Assembly: GCF_041051975.1 (NCBI RefSeq)
Contig: NZ_CP163435.1
Coordinates: forward strand, 5,551,001 to 5,615,000
Length of the DNA stretch: 64,000 nt
DNA from: Streptomyces sp. R21
GTDB taxonomy: Bacteria; Actinomycetota; Actinomycetes; Streptomycetales; Streptomycetaceae
Reading direction: 5' to 3'
In this document: piece after piece, positions 34,863 through 42,600 of the stretch
Layout: every line of letters begins with the position of its first letter
How positions within the stretch are numbered: the first letter of the stretch is position 1
The notes under the pieces: model-generated
What the model saw: the letters and a program-made list of their open reading frames with translations, nothing else
Told to the model about the DNA's origin: nothing
Database searches by the model: none
Translations under genes and position numbers: made by a program

Positions 34863-35966
34863 ATGCGAAGCATGGGTGGGGACCAGGTGGAGGAAGCCGT
34901 CGCGAGCTGCGTGACGCTGCTGCGGACGGCGGTCGAGCAGGACTGGGAGGGGACCAAGGCGGGCCGCCTGGACTGGAGTTGCCGCGAGACCGCCGAGCAC
35001 ATCTGCGGTGATCTCATCGCGTACGCGGGCCAGTTGGCGGGACGCGCGACCAAGGCCTACATGCCGTTCGACATCGTGATGGAGGACGGCACCGACAACG
35101 CGGGCCACCTCGACGTGATCGAGACGACCGGCGCCCTGCTCGCCGCCGCCGTGCGCACGACGCCCCGCGAGGTGCGCGCCTTCCACCCGTACCCCTTCCG
35201 CAGCGCGAACCGCGAGGGCTTCGCCGCGATGGGCGTCACCGAGATCCTGGTGCACACCCACGACATCGCGGAGGGCCTGGGCCTGGCGTACGAGCCCCCG
35301 GCCGAGCTGTGCGCGGACGTCCTCGCGCGGATCTTCCCGCACGTCCGCCCCGGCGACGCCCCCTGGCCGACCCTTCTGTGGGCCACCGGCCGCGGAGAAC
35401 TGTCCGACCGCGCCCCGCTCACCGAGTGGCGCTGGAACAACAACCTGGTCATCCCCGCCGAGCGCCTCACCCTGCAAGGGGTCACGCCCGCGGCCGCCGC
35501 CGACCTGAGCGCGGGCGGCACCGGCGGCTTCGAGTGGGTCGAGGACGGCCCGTTCGAGGGCACGCGGTCGGCTGCCGGGATGGTCGCGAAGTCGTACGAG
35601 GCGGGGACGCACCGCCCGGAGTGGGGCATGTTCGTCCTCGTCCGCACGGAGGACGGCCGTGCGGTCGGCGGCATGGGCTTCCACGGCGCCCCCGACGAGG
35701 ACCGCCGTGCCGAGGTCGGCTATGACCTGGCGGAGTCCGCCCGCGGCAACGGCTACGCCTCCGAGGCCCTGGGCGCGCTCTCCGCCTGGGCCCTGTCCCG
35801 CGAGGACGTGGACGTACTCTTCGCCGCCATCGACCACACCAACCTCCCTTCCCAGGGCGTCATCTCCCGCGCCGGGTACACACGGGTGAGCGAGGAACTG
35901 GAGACATACGCCTACGAGGAACAGGGCCTGGAGCGCTCACTGCGCCTGTACGCCCGCGAAAGCTGA
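34863..35966 (+). CDS. Fusion of MDMPI/DinB-like domain and GNAT acetyltransferase
   Basis: 367 residues. Residues 1 to about 185 are an MDMPI/DinB-like helical domain (LDWSCRETAEHICGDLIAYAG, GVTEILVHTHDIAEGLGL). From about 190 a RimJ/RimL-type GNAT domain begins (NNNLVIPAERLTLQGV, MFVLVRTEDGRAVGGMGFHGAPDEDRRAEVGYDLAE, RGNGYASEALGALSAWAL as the acetyl-CoA loop, NLPSQGVISRAGY). Both domains look intact. The fusion suggests thiol-dependent chemistry or detoxification linked to N-acetylation; the substrate is unknown. Confidence 0.85.
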   Translation: MRSMGGDQVEEAVASCVTLLRTAVEQDWEGTKAGRLDWSCRETAEHICGDLIAYAGQLAGRATKAYMPFDIVMEDGTDNAGHLDVIETTGALLAAAVRTTPREVRAFHPYPFRSANREGFAAMGVTEILVHTHDIAEGLGLAYEPPAELCADVLARIFPHVRPGDAPWPTLLWATGRGELSDRAPLTEWRWNNNLVIPAERLTLQGVTPAAAADLSAGGTGGFEWVEDGPFEGTRSAAGMVAKSYEAGTHRPEWGMFVLVRTEDGRAVGGMGFHGAPDEDRRAEVGYDLAESARGNGYASEALGALSAWALSREDVDVLFAAIDHTNLPSQGVISRAGYTRVSEELETYAYEEQGLERSLRLYARES

Positions 35967-36079
35967 CCCCTGCGGACCATCGGAACCGTCCCGGGTGCCG
36001 GACAAGCAGGGGCCACCCTCGCGGCACCCCGGCGGGCCGAGCTTCTCGCGAGGTCGCCCAGGAGCGGCGTAGTCTGGGA

Positions 36080-36095
36080 TTGGACTAGACCTGTA
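36080..36095. promoter_or_regulatory. dre-like palindrome before cutC
   Basis: ATTGGACTAGACCTGT matches 13 of 16 positions of the DasR consensus ACTGGTCTAGACCAGT, 24 bp before the cutC start. Confidence 0.45.
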
Positions 36096-36118
36096 GCCGC
36101 TCCAAGGGAAGAGGCCGT

Positions 36119-36814
36119 ATGAGCAAGCGTGCAGCCCTGGAGGTGATCGCCCTCGGCCCGGAGGACGCGGTCGCCGCCCAGGCCGGAGGCGCGGACCGCC
36201 TCGAGCTGGTCACCGACATGGCCGCCGACGGCCTCACCCCGTCGGTGGAGACCTTCGCCGGGATCCGCGCCGCCGTGGACATCTCGCTGCGCGTGATGCT
36301 CCGCCGCGCGGACGGCTTCGCGGCCGGGGACGTCGATGCGCTCGTACGCCTTGCCGGGGAGCTGCGCACCGCCGGAGCGGACGAGTTCGTGCTCGGGTTC
36401 CTCGACGAGCACGGCGGCCCCGACCTGCCCGCCGTGGAGCGGATCGTCGCCGAGCTGGACGGCTGCCGCTGGACGTTCCACCGCGCCATCGACCGCGCCG
36501 CCGACCGCGACGCCCTGCGCAAGCAGCTCGCGGATCTGCCCGGCCTGGACGCCTATCTCACCGCGGGCGCCGCGTCCGGCGTGGACGAGGGCCTGCCCAC
36601 GCTCGTCGCCGAGGCCGCCCGCCGCGGCGAGCCCGGCTACGAGCCGCGGATCATGGTCGGCGGCGGCCTCCGCCTCGACCATGTCCCTCGGCTGCGCGCC
36701 GCGGGCGTCGACGCCTTCCACATCGGCGGCGCCGCCAGGCCGGGCGGCTGGTCCGCCCCCGTCGACGTGGCAGCCGTGGCGCGGTGGCGGCGGGCGCTGG
36801 ACGAACCGGCATGA
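36119..36814 (+). CDS. cutC: CutC family protein
   Basis: 231 residues, TIM-barrel CutC family (ALEVIALGPEDAVAAQAGGADRLELVTDMAADGLTPS, VMLRRADGF, GADEFVLGFLDEHG, FHRAIDRAADR, LTAGAASGVDEGLPTL, IMVGGGLRLDHVPRL, FHIGGAARPG). Historically linked to copper homeostasis, but direct evidence for copper binding is weak in the family. AAGGGAAGAGG precedes the ATG. It is monocistronic; the dre-like box upstream hints at a tie to sugar metabolism. Confidence 0.9.
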   Translation: MSKRAALEVIALGPEDAVAAQAGGADRLELVTDMAADGLTPSVETFAGIRAAVDISLRVMLRRADGFAAGDVDALVRLAGELRTAGADEFVLGFLDEHGGPDLPAVERIVAELDGCRWTFHRAIDRAADRDALRKQLADLPGLDAYLTAGAASGVDEGLPTLVAEAARRGEPGYEPRIMVGGGLRLDHVPRLRAAGVDAFHIGGAARPGGWSAPVDVAAVARWRRALDEPA

Positions 36815-36995
36815 GGTGCCTGGCCGGTTGAGCCGAGGTCACGGATCTATATCCGACGGGTAGTTGTTGTGTGCTGAAGCCGTCCCGTGGATCATTCCGT
36901 GCCCCGTGTACGTGCATAGTGAGGACGCCCCAAAGTTGAACCGGGGCATGACAAAGCACGTGCACGCAGAGGGAAGTAACAGGGGGACAGGCTCC

Positions 36996-38240
36996 ATGCC
37001 ATCCATACGCAGCCGCTCATTCGCGGCCGCCGCAGCCGTGGTCGCGGCCATCATGGTCACCACCACGGCCTGCAACGACAACAAGAAGGACGACGCGGCG
37101 GACGCGAAGCCCACCTCGTCCGCCCAGGCGGACAAGGGCGTCGACACCGGTTCGGACGACGACGCGGGCACCTCGATCGGCGGCTACAAGCTGCCCGAGG
37201 GCATCCCGACCGAGCTCAGCGGCGCCGCCCTGGACAAGTGGAAGAACGGCGGCTGGAAGGACTACAGCAACTGGGCTTCCAAGGCTGAGGACTTCGCCAA
37301 CCCGTACATCGACAACTTCTGGACGCCGGAGCGCATCGCCAAGGCCAAGACCGTCGCCGGTGACATGCCGACGGTCGCCAAGTCGACCAACATGAGCTCC
37401 GGTTCGGGCGGCGCGGTCTACGCGTACGAGCCCGACGGCCCGGTGAGGAAGTACAACGCCACCCGGGTCAAGTCCACGTACCACAAGAACGCGGCGGCGG
37501 TCGGCAAGCTGTTCTTCAGCACGCCCGAGGGCGAGTACGTCTGCTCCGCCGCGGTCGTCTCCGACCCGAAGCACCCCGGCAAGTCCAACATGGTGTGGAC
37601 CGCCGGTCACTGCGTGCACGGCGGCAAGGGCGGCGGCTGGTACCGCAACATCGCCTTCTACCCGTCCTTCAACAACAAGGGCAACCTCAACATCCAGCAG
37701 GCGACCCAGAACGCCAACAGCCGCAGCGTCTCGCCGTACGGCAACTTCTGGGCCGACTGGGCCGTCACGTCCAACAACTGGATCAAGGGCGGCTCCGGCC
37801 ACAGCGGCACCTGGGCGTCCACGTACGACTACGCCGTGCTCCACGTGCAGCAGCCGAAGGGCCACAAGTCCCTTCAGGAGCAGGTCGGTTCGGCCCTTCC
37901 GGTGTGGTTCAACGCGCCGGCGGCCAACAAGGTCAAGAACATGAAGGTCCGCGGCTACCCGGCCGGCGCGCCCTACGAGGGCTCCAAGATGTACGACTGC
38001 CGGGGCGCCACCAAGCGCTACGTGCTCGGCTCCAGCTACCCGAGCAAGTACCCGGCCGAGTACCAGGTCGGCTGCACCATGACCGGCGGCTCCTCGGGCG
38101 GCCCCTGGTTCACGTCGCACAACGGCCGCAACTACCTGGTGTCCAACACCTCGCTCGGGGGCAACGGAGCCCTGACCGGCCCCCGCCTCGGCCCCGACGC
38201 CAAGGCCGTCTACCAGGCCATGTACCGCAAGTTCAAGTAA
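36996..38240 (+). CDS. Secreted trypsin-like serine peptidase, lipoprotein-type signal
   Basis: 414 residues from ATG 36996 (GGGGGA about 10 nt upstream). Signal peptide with a hydrophobic Ala/Val core and lipobox TTAC, then a Lys/Asp-rich tether. The S1/chymotrypsin-fold catalytic triad is readable: MVWTAGHCVHGG (His), YDYAVLHV (Asp), and MTGGSSGGPWF (Ser). Two cysteines flank the serine loop region (YDCRGAT, VGCTMTGG). An N-terminal region of about 120 residues before the protease fold may be a propeptide. Three near-identical 18-bp repeats directly follow the TAA in frame (38241-38294). Confidence 0.87.
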   Translation: MPSIRSRSFAAAAAVVAAIMVTTTACNDNKKDDAADAKPTSSAQADKGVDTGSDDDAGTSIGGYKLPEGIPTELSGAALDKWKNGGWKDYSNWASKAEDFANPYIDNFWTPERIAKAKTVAGDMPTVAKSTNMSSGSGGAVYAYEPDGPVRKYNATRVKSTYHKNAAAVGKLFFSTPEGEYVCSAAVVSDPKHPGKSNMVWTAGHCVHGGKGGGWYRNIAFYPSFNNKGNLNIQQATQNANSRSVSPYGNFWADWAVTSNNWIKGGSGHSGTWASTYDYAVLHVQQPKGHKSLQEQVGSALPVWFNAPAANKVKNMKVRGYPAGAPYEGSKMYDCRGATKRYVLGSSYPSKYPAEYQVGCTMTGGSSGGPWFTSHNGRNYLVSNTSLGGNGALTGPRLGPDAKAVYQAMYRKFK

Positions 38241-38294
38241 GACGGACTGTTCAAGCAAGACGGGCTGTTCAAGCAAGACGGACTGTTCAAGTAG
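38241..38294 (+). repeat. Three tandem 18-bp repeats following the peptidase stop codon
   Basis: Units GACGGACTGTTCAAGCAA, GACGGGCTGTTCAAGCAA, GACGGACTGTTCAAGTAG in the peptidase frame, each encoding DGLFK plus Q or stop. The last codons of the gene (TTC AAG TAA) look like the end of one more unit with TAA in place of CAA. Confidence 0.9.
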
Positions 38295-38318
38295 GACGGT
38301 CTTACGGGTAGTTGTGGG

Positions 38319-38352
38319 TGGTCCCCCGGATGCGCACGCATCCGGGGGACCA
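38319..38352. terminator. Bidirectional intrinsic terminator
   Basis: Perfect 16-bp arms TGGTCCCCCGGATGCG (38319-38334)/(38337-38352) with a 2-nt centre, between convergent genes ending at 38240 and 38361. Confidence 0.92.
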
Positions 38353-38360
38353 TTCGCGTT

Positions 38361-39545
38361 TCAGGCTCGTACGGGAGCCGTGGTCTTCTCCGTCACGGGC
38401 CGCTGTGCCTGCGGGTCCCGTGCCGTCAGTGCCGCCACCGCGACCGCCAGCGCCGCGAAGACCGCCCCCACCAGCAGGAACCAGCGGTCGCCCAGCAGCG
38501 ATATCGCGAGGCTTCCGGTGCCGCCCGCCGCCGCGATGCCCAGGTAGAGCGCGCTGCTGTTGAGCGAGATGAGCAGGGGCGCGTTCGCCGGGTCGAGGGA
38601 GGCGAGGCGGGCGGTGAGGGCCACGGCGATCGACCAGCCGACGAGCGGGGTGAGCGCGGAGGCCGCCAGGGCCGTCGGCATGGCACGGAGCGTCCAGGGC
38701 TGGGCGCCCGCCAGCACCAGATACGCCGTGCCGGAGGAGAGGATCACCGCCCGCGGCCCCCATCGGTCCACCAGCCGTCCGCCGAGCTGGCCGCCGCCGA
38801 CCGACGCGAACCCGGAGACCAGAAGCAGCAGGGTCAGCCGGTCCTGGTCTCCGCCCGTCGCGGGGTGGGTGGCCACCGTGTAGTAGATGTACGACGTCTG
38901 GAAGGCCAGGAAGACCAGGAACGTGGTGACCGCCGCGCCCAGGACGCGTGCGTTCGAAAGCGGGGCGAGACGGGCCCGCAGGGTCAACACGGCCACGGGC
39001 TGCGGGAGTTCGCGCAGCAGCAGGGCCAGCCCGGCGAAGGCGGCCACCCCGAGGCCGGTCACCAGCCACATCGTCAGCCGCCAGTCGGTGCGGCCGATCC
39101 AGGTGCCCAGCGGAACCCCGAGCGCCGTCGCGGCGGTCAGCCCGCCCATCACCACCGCGATGGCCCGCCCGCGCCGCTCCGGCGGGACGAGCGAGGTGGC
39201 CACGGCGTTGGCCGTCGGTGTGTAGAGCGCGGCGCCCAGGGCCGCCAGCACCCGGGTGGCCAGCAGGAAGCCGTACGAAGGGGCCAGCGCAGTAAGGGCG
39301 TTGGCGAGGGTGAAGACGGCCAGTGCGGTGAGCAGGGCCCGGCGGCGGGGCCATCGGGCGGTCGCTGTCGCCAGTACGGGTGCGAGGACCGCGTACGACA
39401 GCGCGAAGACGGTCACCAGCTGTCCGGCGACCGAGATGGAGACGTCCAGATCATGGGCGATCAGCGGCAGGATGCCGGCCATCACCATGCCGTCGGTTCC
39501 GACGGCGAAGGTGCCGAGAGCGAGCAGGAGCAGACGTAGACGCAC
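38361..39545 (-). CDS. MFS transporter (DHA1, AraJ/PbuE-like)
   Basis: 394 residues with 12 predicted helices. LALGTFAVGTDGMVMAGILPLIAHDLDVSISVAGQLVTVFALSYAVLAPVLATATARWPRRRAL shows the DHA1 N-terminus and motif A region; ERRGRAIAVVMGGLTAATALGVPLGTWIGR follows helix 4-5. Probably a drug or nucleoside/sugar exporter. Divergent from the ArsR gene at 39638 with a palindrome between them, so repression by that regulator is likely. Confidence 0.88.
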   Translation of the reverse strand: MRLRLLLLALGTFAVGTDGMVMAGILPLIAHDLDVSISVAGQLVTVFALSYAVLAPVLATATARWPRRRALLTALAVFTLANALTALAPSYGFLLATRVLAALGAALYTPTANAVATSLVPPERRGRAIAVVMGGLTAATALGVPLGTWIGRTDWRLTMWLVTGLGVAAFAGLALLLRELPQPVAVLTLRARLAPLSNARVLGAAVTTFLVFLAFQTSYIYYTVATHPATGGDQDRLTLLLLVSGFASVGGGQLGGRLVDRWGPRAVILSSGTAYLVLAGAQPWTLRAMPTALAASALTPLVGWSIAVALTARLASLDPANAPLLISLNSSALYLGIAAAGGTGSLAISLLGDRWFLLVGAVFAALAVAVAALTARDPQAQRPVTEKTTAPVRA

Positions 39546-39569
39546 GGGTCCCCCAGCAGTCCGTGAACG

Positions 39570-39615
39570 GTTTGACGTTGGTCAAACAATAGAGACTGTT
39601 GGATGATTGTCAAAC
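39570..39615. promoter_or_regulatory. Operator between MFS and ArsR genes
   Basis: GTTTGAC-GTTG-GTCAAAC (39570-39587), 7-bp perfect arms, plus a further GTCAAAC half-site at 39609-39615. Placed centrally in the divergent promoter. Confidence 0.7.
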
Positions 39616-39637
39616 GTTAAGGGGAAGGGGTCGCGCC

Positions 39638-39988
39638 ATGTCCGATGAAGGCGAGCAGCTGCCGCAGCCCGATGTGGACGACATCGATCTGGTCAAGGTG
39701 CTGCATGCGCTCGGTGACCCGGTGCGGCTGTGGCTGCTGAAGGTGTACGCGAACGGGCAGGCCTTCTCCTGCGCCCCCGACGCGCTGGGCATCGGGCATC
39801 TGCACAAGTCGACCGTCTCGCATCACATGCGGATCATGCGCGAGGCCGGGATCACCTCGACGCGGGCCGTCGGCCGCAACCGCTATGTGCAGCTGCGCCG
39901 CGACGACCTCGACGCCAGGTTCCCCGGCCTCCTGGATGCCCTGCTGAAGTCGATGCCCGAGGACTGGACGCGGTATCAGCCGAGTTGA
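39638..39988 (+). CDS. ArsR/SmtB-family transcriptional regulator
   Basis: 116 residues: LVKVLHALGDPVRLWLLKVYANGQAFSCAPDALGIGHLHKSTVSHHMRIMREAGITSTRAVGRNRYVQLRRDDLDARFPGLL is a winged helix of ArsR type. The classical CxC metal site of the DNA-recognition helix is absent (only one Cys), so the ligand may not be a metal. ATG follows AAGGGG by 7-8 nt. Likely autoregulated and controlling the divergent MFS gene. Confidence 0.9.
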   Translation: MSDEGEQLPQPDVDDIDLVKVLHALGDPVRLWLLKVYANGQAFSCAPDALGIGHLHKSTVSHHMRIMREAGITSTRAVGRNRYVQLRRDDLDARFPGLLDALLKSMPEDWTRYQPS

Positions 39989-40042
39989 GCAGCGGAAGTC
40001 GGCCGAGGGGTCCGGCGGGCTGAGGGCCCGGCGGGCTGAAGG

Positions 40043-42100
40043 TCAGCCGAGCTGAGGCGGCAGCGGGGCCGCGTGCGTCACGATCAGGCCCGAGACCGCT
40101 CGGGTCAGGGCCACGTACAGGCGGCGCAGGCCCGTCCGCTCGTCCGGCTCGCCGTCGACCACCGCCTGCGGCTCGTCCAGGACCACGTAGTCGTACTCCA
40201 GGCCCTTGGCGAGCGAGGCGGGGACGAGGGTGAGGCGGGTTTCGGCCGTCGTCTCCTCGCCCGGGCCGAGGTACGGCAGCCCGGCCGCCGTCAGCGCCTC
40301 GGCGAGGACGGGGATCCGCGCGTCCGCCGCGATCAGGCCGATCGACCCCTCGTTGCGCAGCAACTCCTCGCCGGCGGCGACCACGTGGGAGTCCTCGCTG
40401 GTGGCGCGGACCTCGAAGAAGCCAGGGTTCTCACGCACCGACGCGACCGGTGTCAGGCCGGGCGCGATGTGCGGCAGCAGCCGGGACGCGTAGGTGATCA
40501 CGTCGGTGGGGACACGGAAGCCCGCCGTCAGCTCCTCGACGACGGCCTCCGTCTTGCCGAGGTGGAGCAGCGCCTCGTCCCAACTCCTGGTCGCCCAGGG
40601 CGTGGTGCCCTGCGCCAGGTCGCCGAGGACCGTCGCCGAACCGGTCGTGCAGCGCCGGCCCACCGCCCGGTACTGCATCGGCGACAGGTCCTGCGCCTCG
40701 TCGAGCACCACATGCCCGAGCGAGTGCGTCCGCTGGACGAGATCGGTCGCCTCGTCGATCAACACGGCGTCGGCGGCGGCCCACTTGGCCGACTTCACCG
40801 ACCGCACCGGCTTCTGCCAGAGGATCTCCTTCTGCTCGTCCGCGTCGAGGATCCCCGCTGCGTGGGCGGCGAGGAAGTCCGCGTCGCAGAGCAGCCGCAG
40901 CACCAGCTTCGCCGGGTCCACGGGCGGCCAGATCGCCTTCACCACCGCCTTCACCGCGGGGTTGCGGGCGACGGCGTCCTGCACACGGTCGTCCGGCGCC
41001 TCGCCCGACCGCTCCATCTGGACCAGCACGGCGTGCGCGATCCGCTGCGGCAGGGCCTCGCGCGCGGCGCCGTAGCGGATGTCGCGGGCCATCAACTCCT
41101 CGACGATGTCCGTGAGTTCGTACGCCGGTACGCGCCAGCGTCGCGAGCCGCGCACCACCACGACCGGCTCGGTGGGCAGCGTGATGTGCGAGCGCACGGC
41201 CCGGCGCAGCACCTCCGCCATGCGGGCGTCGCCCTTGAGGACGGCGGCCGGTGCCGCGTCGGTCCCGCGCACCTCCACATGGGCGACCAGGTCGTCGACG
41301 GTGGCCTGCTTGACCTCCAGCTCGCCCAGCGCGGGCAGCACCTGCTCGATGTAGTGGAGGAAGGACTTGTTCGGCCCGATGACGAGGGTGCCGGTGCGGG
41401 CGAGCCGGTCGCGGTGGGCGTAGAGGAGATACGCGACACGGTGCAGGCCCACGGCCGTCTTCCCGGTGCCCGGCCCTCCCTGCACGCACACGGAACCCGA
41501 GAGCCCCGACCGTACGATTTCGTCCTGCTCGGGCTGGATGGTCGCCACGATGTCGCGCATCGGGCCCACGCGCGGGCGCTCGATCTCCTGCTGGAGCAGC
41601 TTGCTGGTGGTCGCCGCCTCGACCGGGTCGGACAGGTGCTCGTCCTCGTACGCCGTGAGGTCGCCGCCCGTGTACCCGAAGCGGCGGCGCAGCCCGACGT
41701 CCATCGGGTCCTTCTTGGAGGCCCGGTAGAACGGCTGCGACACCGGGGCGCGCCAGTCGATCACCATCGGGTCGCCGCCTGCGTCGTGCACATGCCGGCG
41801 CCCGATGTAGAAGCGTTCGCCCTCGCCGCCCTCGGCCTTGTCCGCGCCGGGTGCGTGCAGATAGTCCAGCCGCCCGAAGAACAGCGGGGTGTGGCTGAGG
41901 TCGGCGAGGGCCTTGATGCGCTCGCCGATCTGGCGCTCCAGGATCGCGGCGTTCACCCAGTTCGCGGTGACGTCGCTGATGTCGAGGTTCTCCGCGTCCT
42001 CGCGCATCGCGCGCAGCGCGGCCCGGGAGTCGGCGAGATGGGTCCGCTCGCGGGTGAGGGGATCGAGAGGGCGGTCGGTGGGAGCGGGCGGGGTGGACAA
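40043..42100 (-). CDS. HelD-like UvrD/Rep-type ATPase
   Basis: 685 residues. TTG 42100 is chosen because GGAGG sits exactly 7 nt upstream; an in-frame longer form starts at 42136. The N-terminal helical arm (LADSRAALRAMREDAENLDI...ILERQIGERIKALADL) and FFGRLDY...FYIGRRHVHDAGGDPMVIDWRAPVSQPFYRAS mark the HelD family. Walker A GGPGTGKTAVGLHR and DEAQDLSPMQYRAV are intact, as is a C-terminal LYVALTRAV motif VI. HelD proteins bind RNA polymerase and recycle stalled complexes; actinobacterial relatives (HelR) can protect against rifampicin. Whether this is HelR proper is not decidable here. Confidence 0.88.
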   Translation of the reverse strand: MSTPPAPTDRPLDPLTRERTHLADSRAALRAMREDAENLDISDVTANWVNAAILERQIGERIKALADLSHTPLFFGRLDYLHAPGADKAEGGEGERFYIGRRHVHDAGGDPMVIDWRAPVSQPFYRASKKDPMDVGLRRRFGYTGGDLTAYEDEHLSDPVEAATTSKLLQQEIERPRVGPMRDIVATIQPEQDEIVRSGLSGSVCVQGGPGTGKTAVGLHRVAYLLYAHRDRLARTGTLVIGPNKSFLHYIEQVLPALGELEVKQATVDDLVAHVEVRGTDAAPAAVLKGDARMAEVLRRAVRSHITLPTEPVVVVRGSRRWRVPAYELTDIVEELMARDIRYGAAREALPQRIAHAVLVQMERSGEAPDDRVQDAVARNPAVKAVVKAIWPPVDPAKLVLRLLCDADFLAAHAAGILDADEQKEILWQKPVRSVKSAKWAAADAVLIDEATDLVQRTHSLGHVVLDEAQDLSPMQYRAVGRRCTTGSATVLGDLAQGTTPWATRSWDEALLHLGKTEAVVEELTAGFRVPTDVITYASRLLPHIAPGLTPVASVRENPGFFEVRATSEDSHVVAAGEELLRNEGSIGLIAADARIPVLAEALTAAGLPYLGPGEETTAETRLTLVPASLAKGLEYDYVVLDEPQAVVDGEPDERTGLRRLYVALTRAVSGLIVTHAAPLPPQLG

Positions 42101-42380
42101 GGGGGTGCCTCCGGGAACCTGCTGCGAACGGGTCACTGGGTGCCGCCCGGTTTCCGTCCGGGCAGCGGCGCTCCGTGAAGGGAGGCGGGCAAGAGCGGAG
42201 ATTCTAGGTGAGCGGAGGGTGTGGGGCCAACGGTTTTCTCAGGGTGCCGGGGGGCCGGACCCTAGGGGACCGGCTCCCTCCTGAGGTGTAGCCGGGGCGC
42301 CCCGGAGGCGTACGGGAGTGCCGTGCGGGTTCGGTCCGTAGACCGACGCCATTCAGGGGCCGCGATTCCATGCTGGATGT

Positions 42381-42572
42381 ATGAGCGCAGCAACCATCAC
42401 CCCGGCCCCTGTCCGCCACGTTCCGTCCGGCGCCACCGCCCTGGACGGCAGCCGGCCCGCCCGCCACCGCGTCGGCGACGCCCTGCGCGCCGTCAAGGTG
42501 TTCGCCGGTGCGGCCCTCGGTGTCGTCCTCCTCGGCGAGTACGGCGAGGAAGCGGGCGTACGGCGCCGCTGA
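42381..42572 (+). CDS. Small hypothetical protein
   Basis: 63 residues, SAATITPAPVRHVPSG leader, then a likely helix VGDALRAVKVFAGAALGVVLLGEYGEEAGVRRR. It resembles a short protein I have often seen in streptomycetes, but no function is known. It could be a small amphipathic or membrane-associated peptide. Convergent with the XPB gene, with a small hairpin between. Confidence 0.6.
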   Translation: MSAATITPAPVRHVPSGATALDGSRPARHRVGDALRAVKVFAGAALGVVLLGEYGEEAGVRRR

Positions 42573-42576
42573 GCAC

Positions 42577-42596
42577 CCGGCGCAAGGCGGCGCCGG
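42577..42596. terminator. Short GC hairpin between convergent genes
   Basis: CCGGCGC (42577-42583)/GCGCCGG (42590-42596), 6-nt loop. Possible terminator; no T-run. Confidence 0.4.
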
Positions 42597-42600
42597 ACAG

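Noticed and set aside
42200..42260. Possible rifampicin-associated element upstream of the HelD-like gene
   Set aside because: A GGGGCCAACGG half-like sequence is present near 42221, but the other half does not match a palindrome; I am not certain of the exact consensus.
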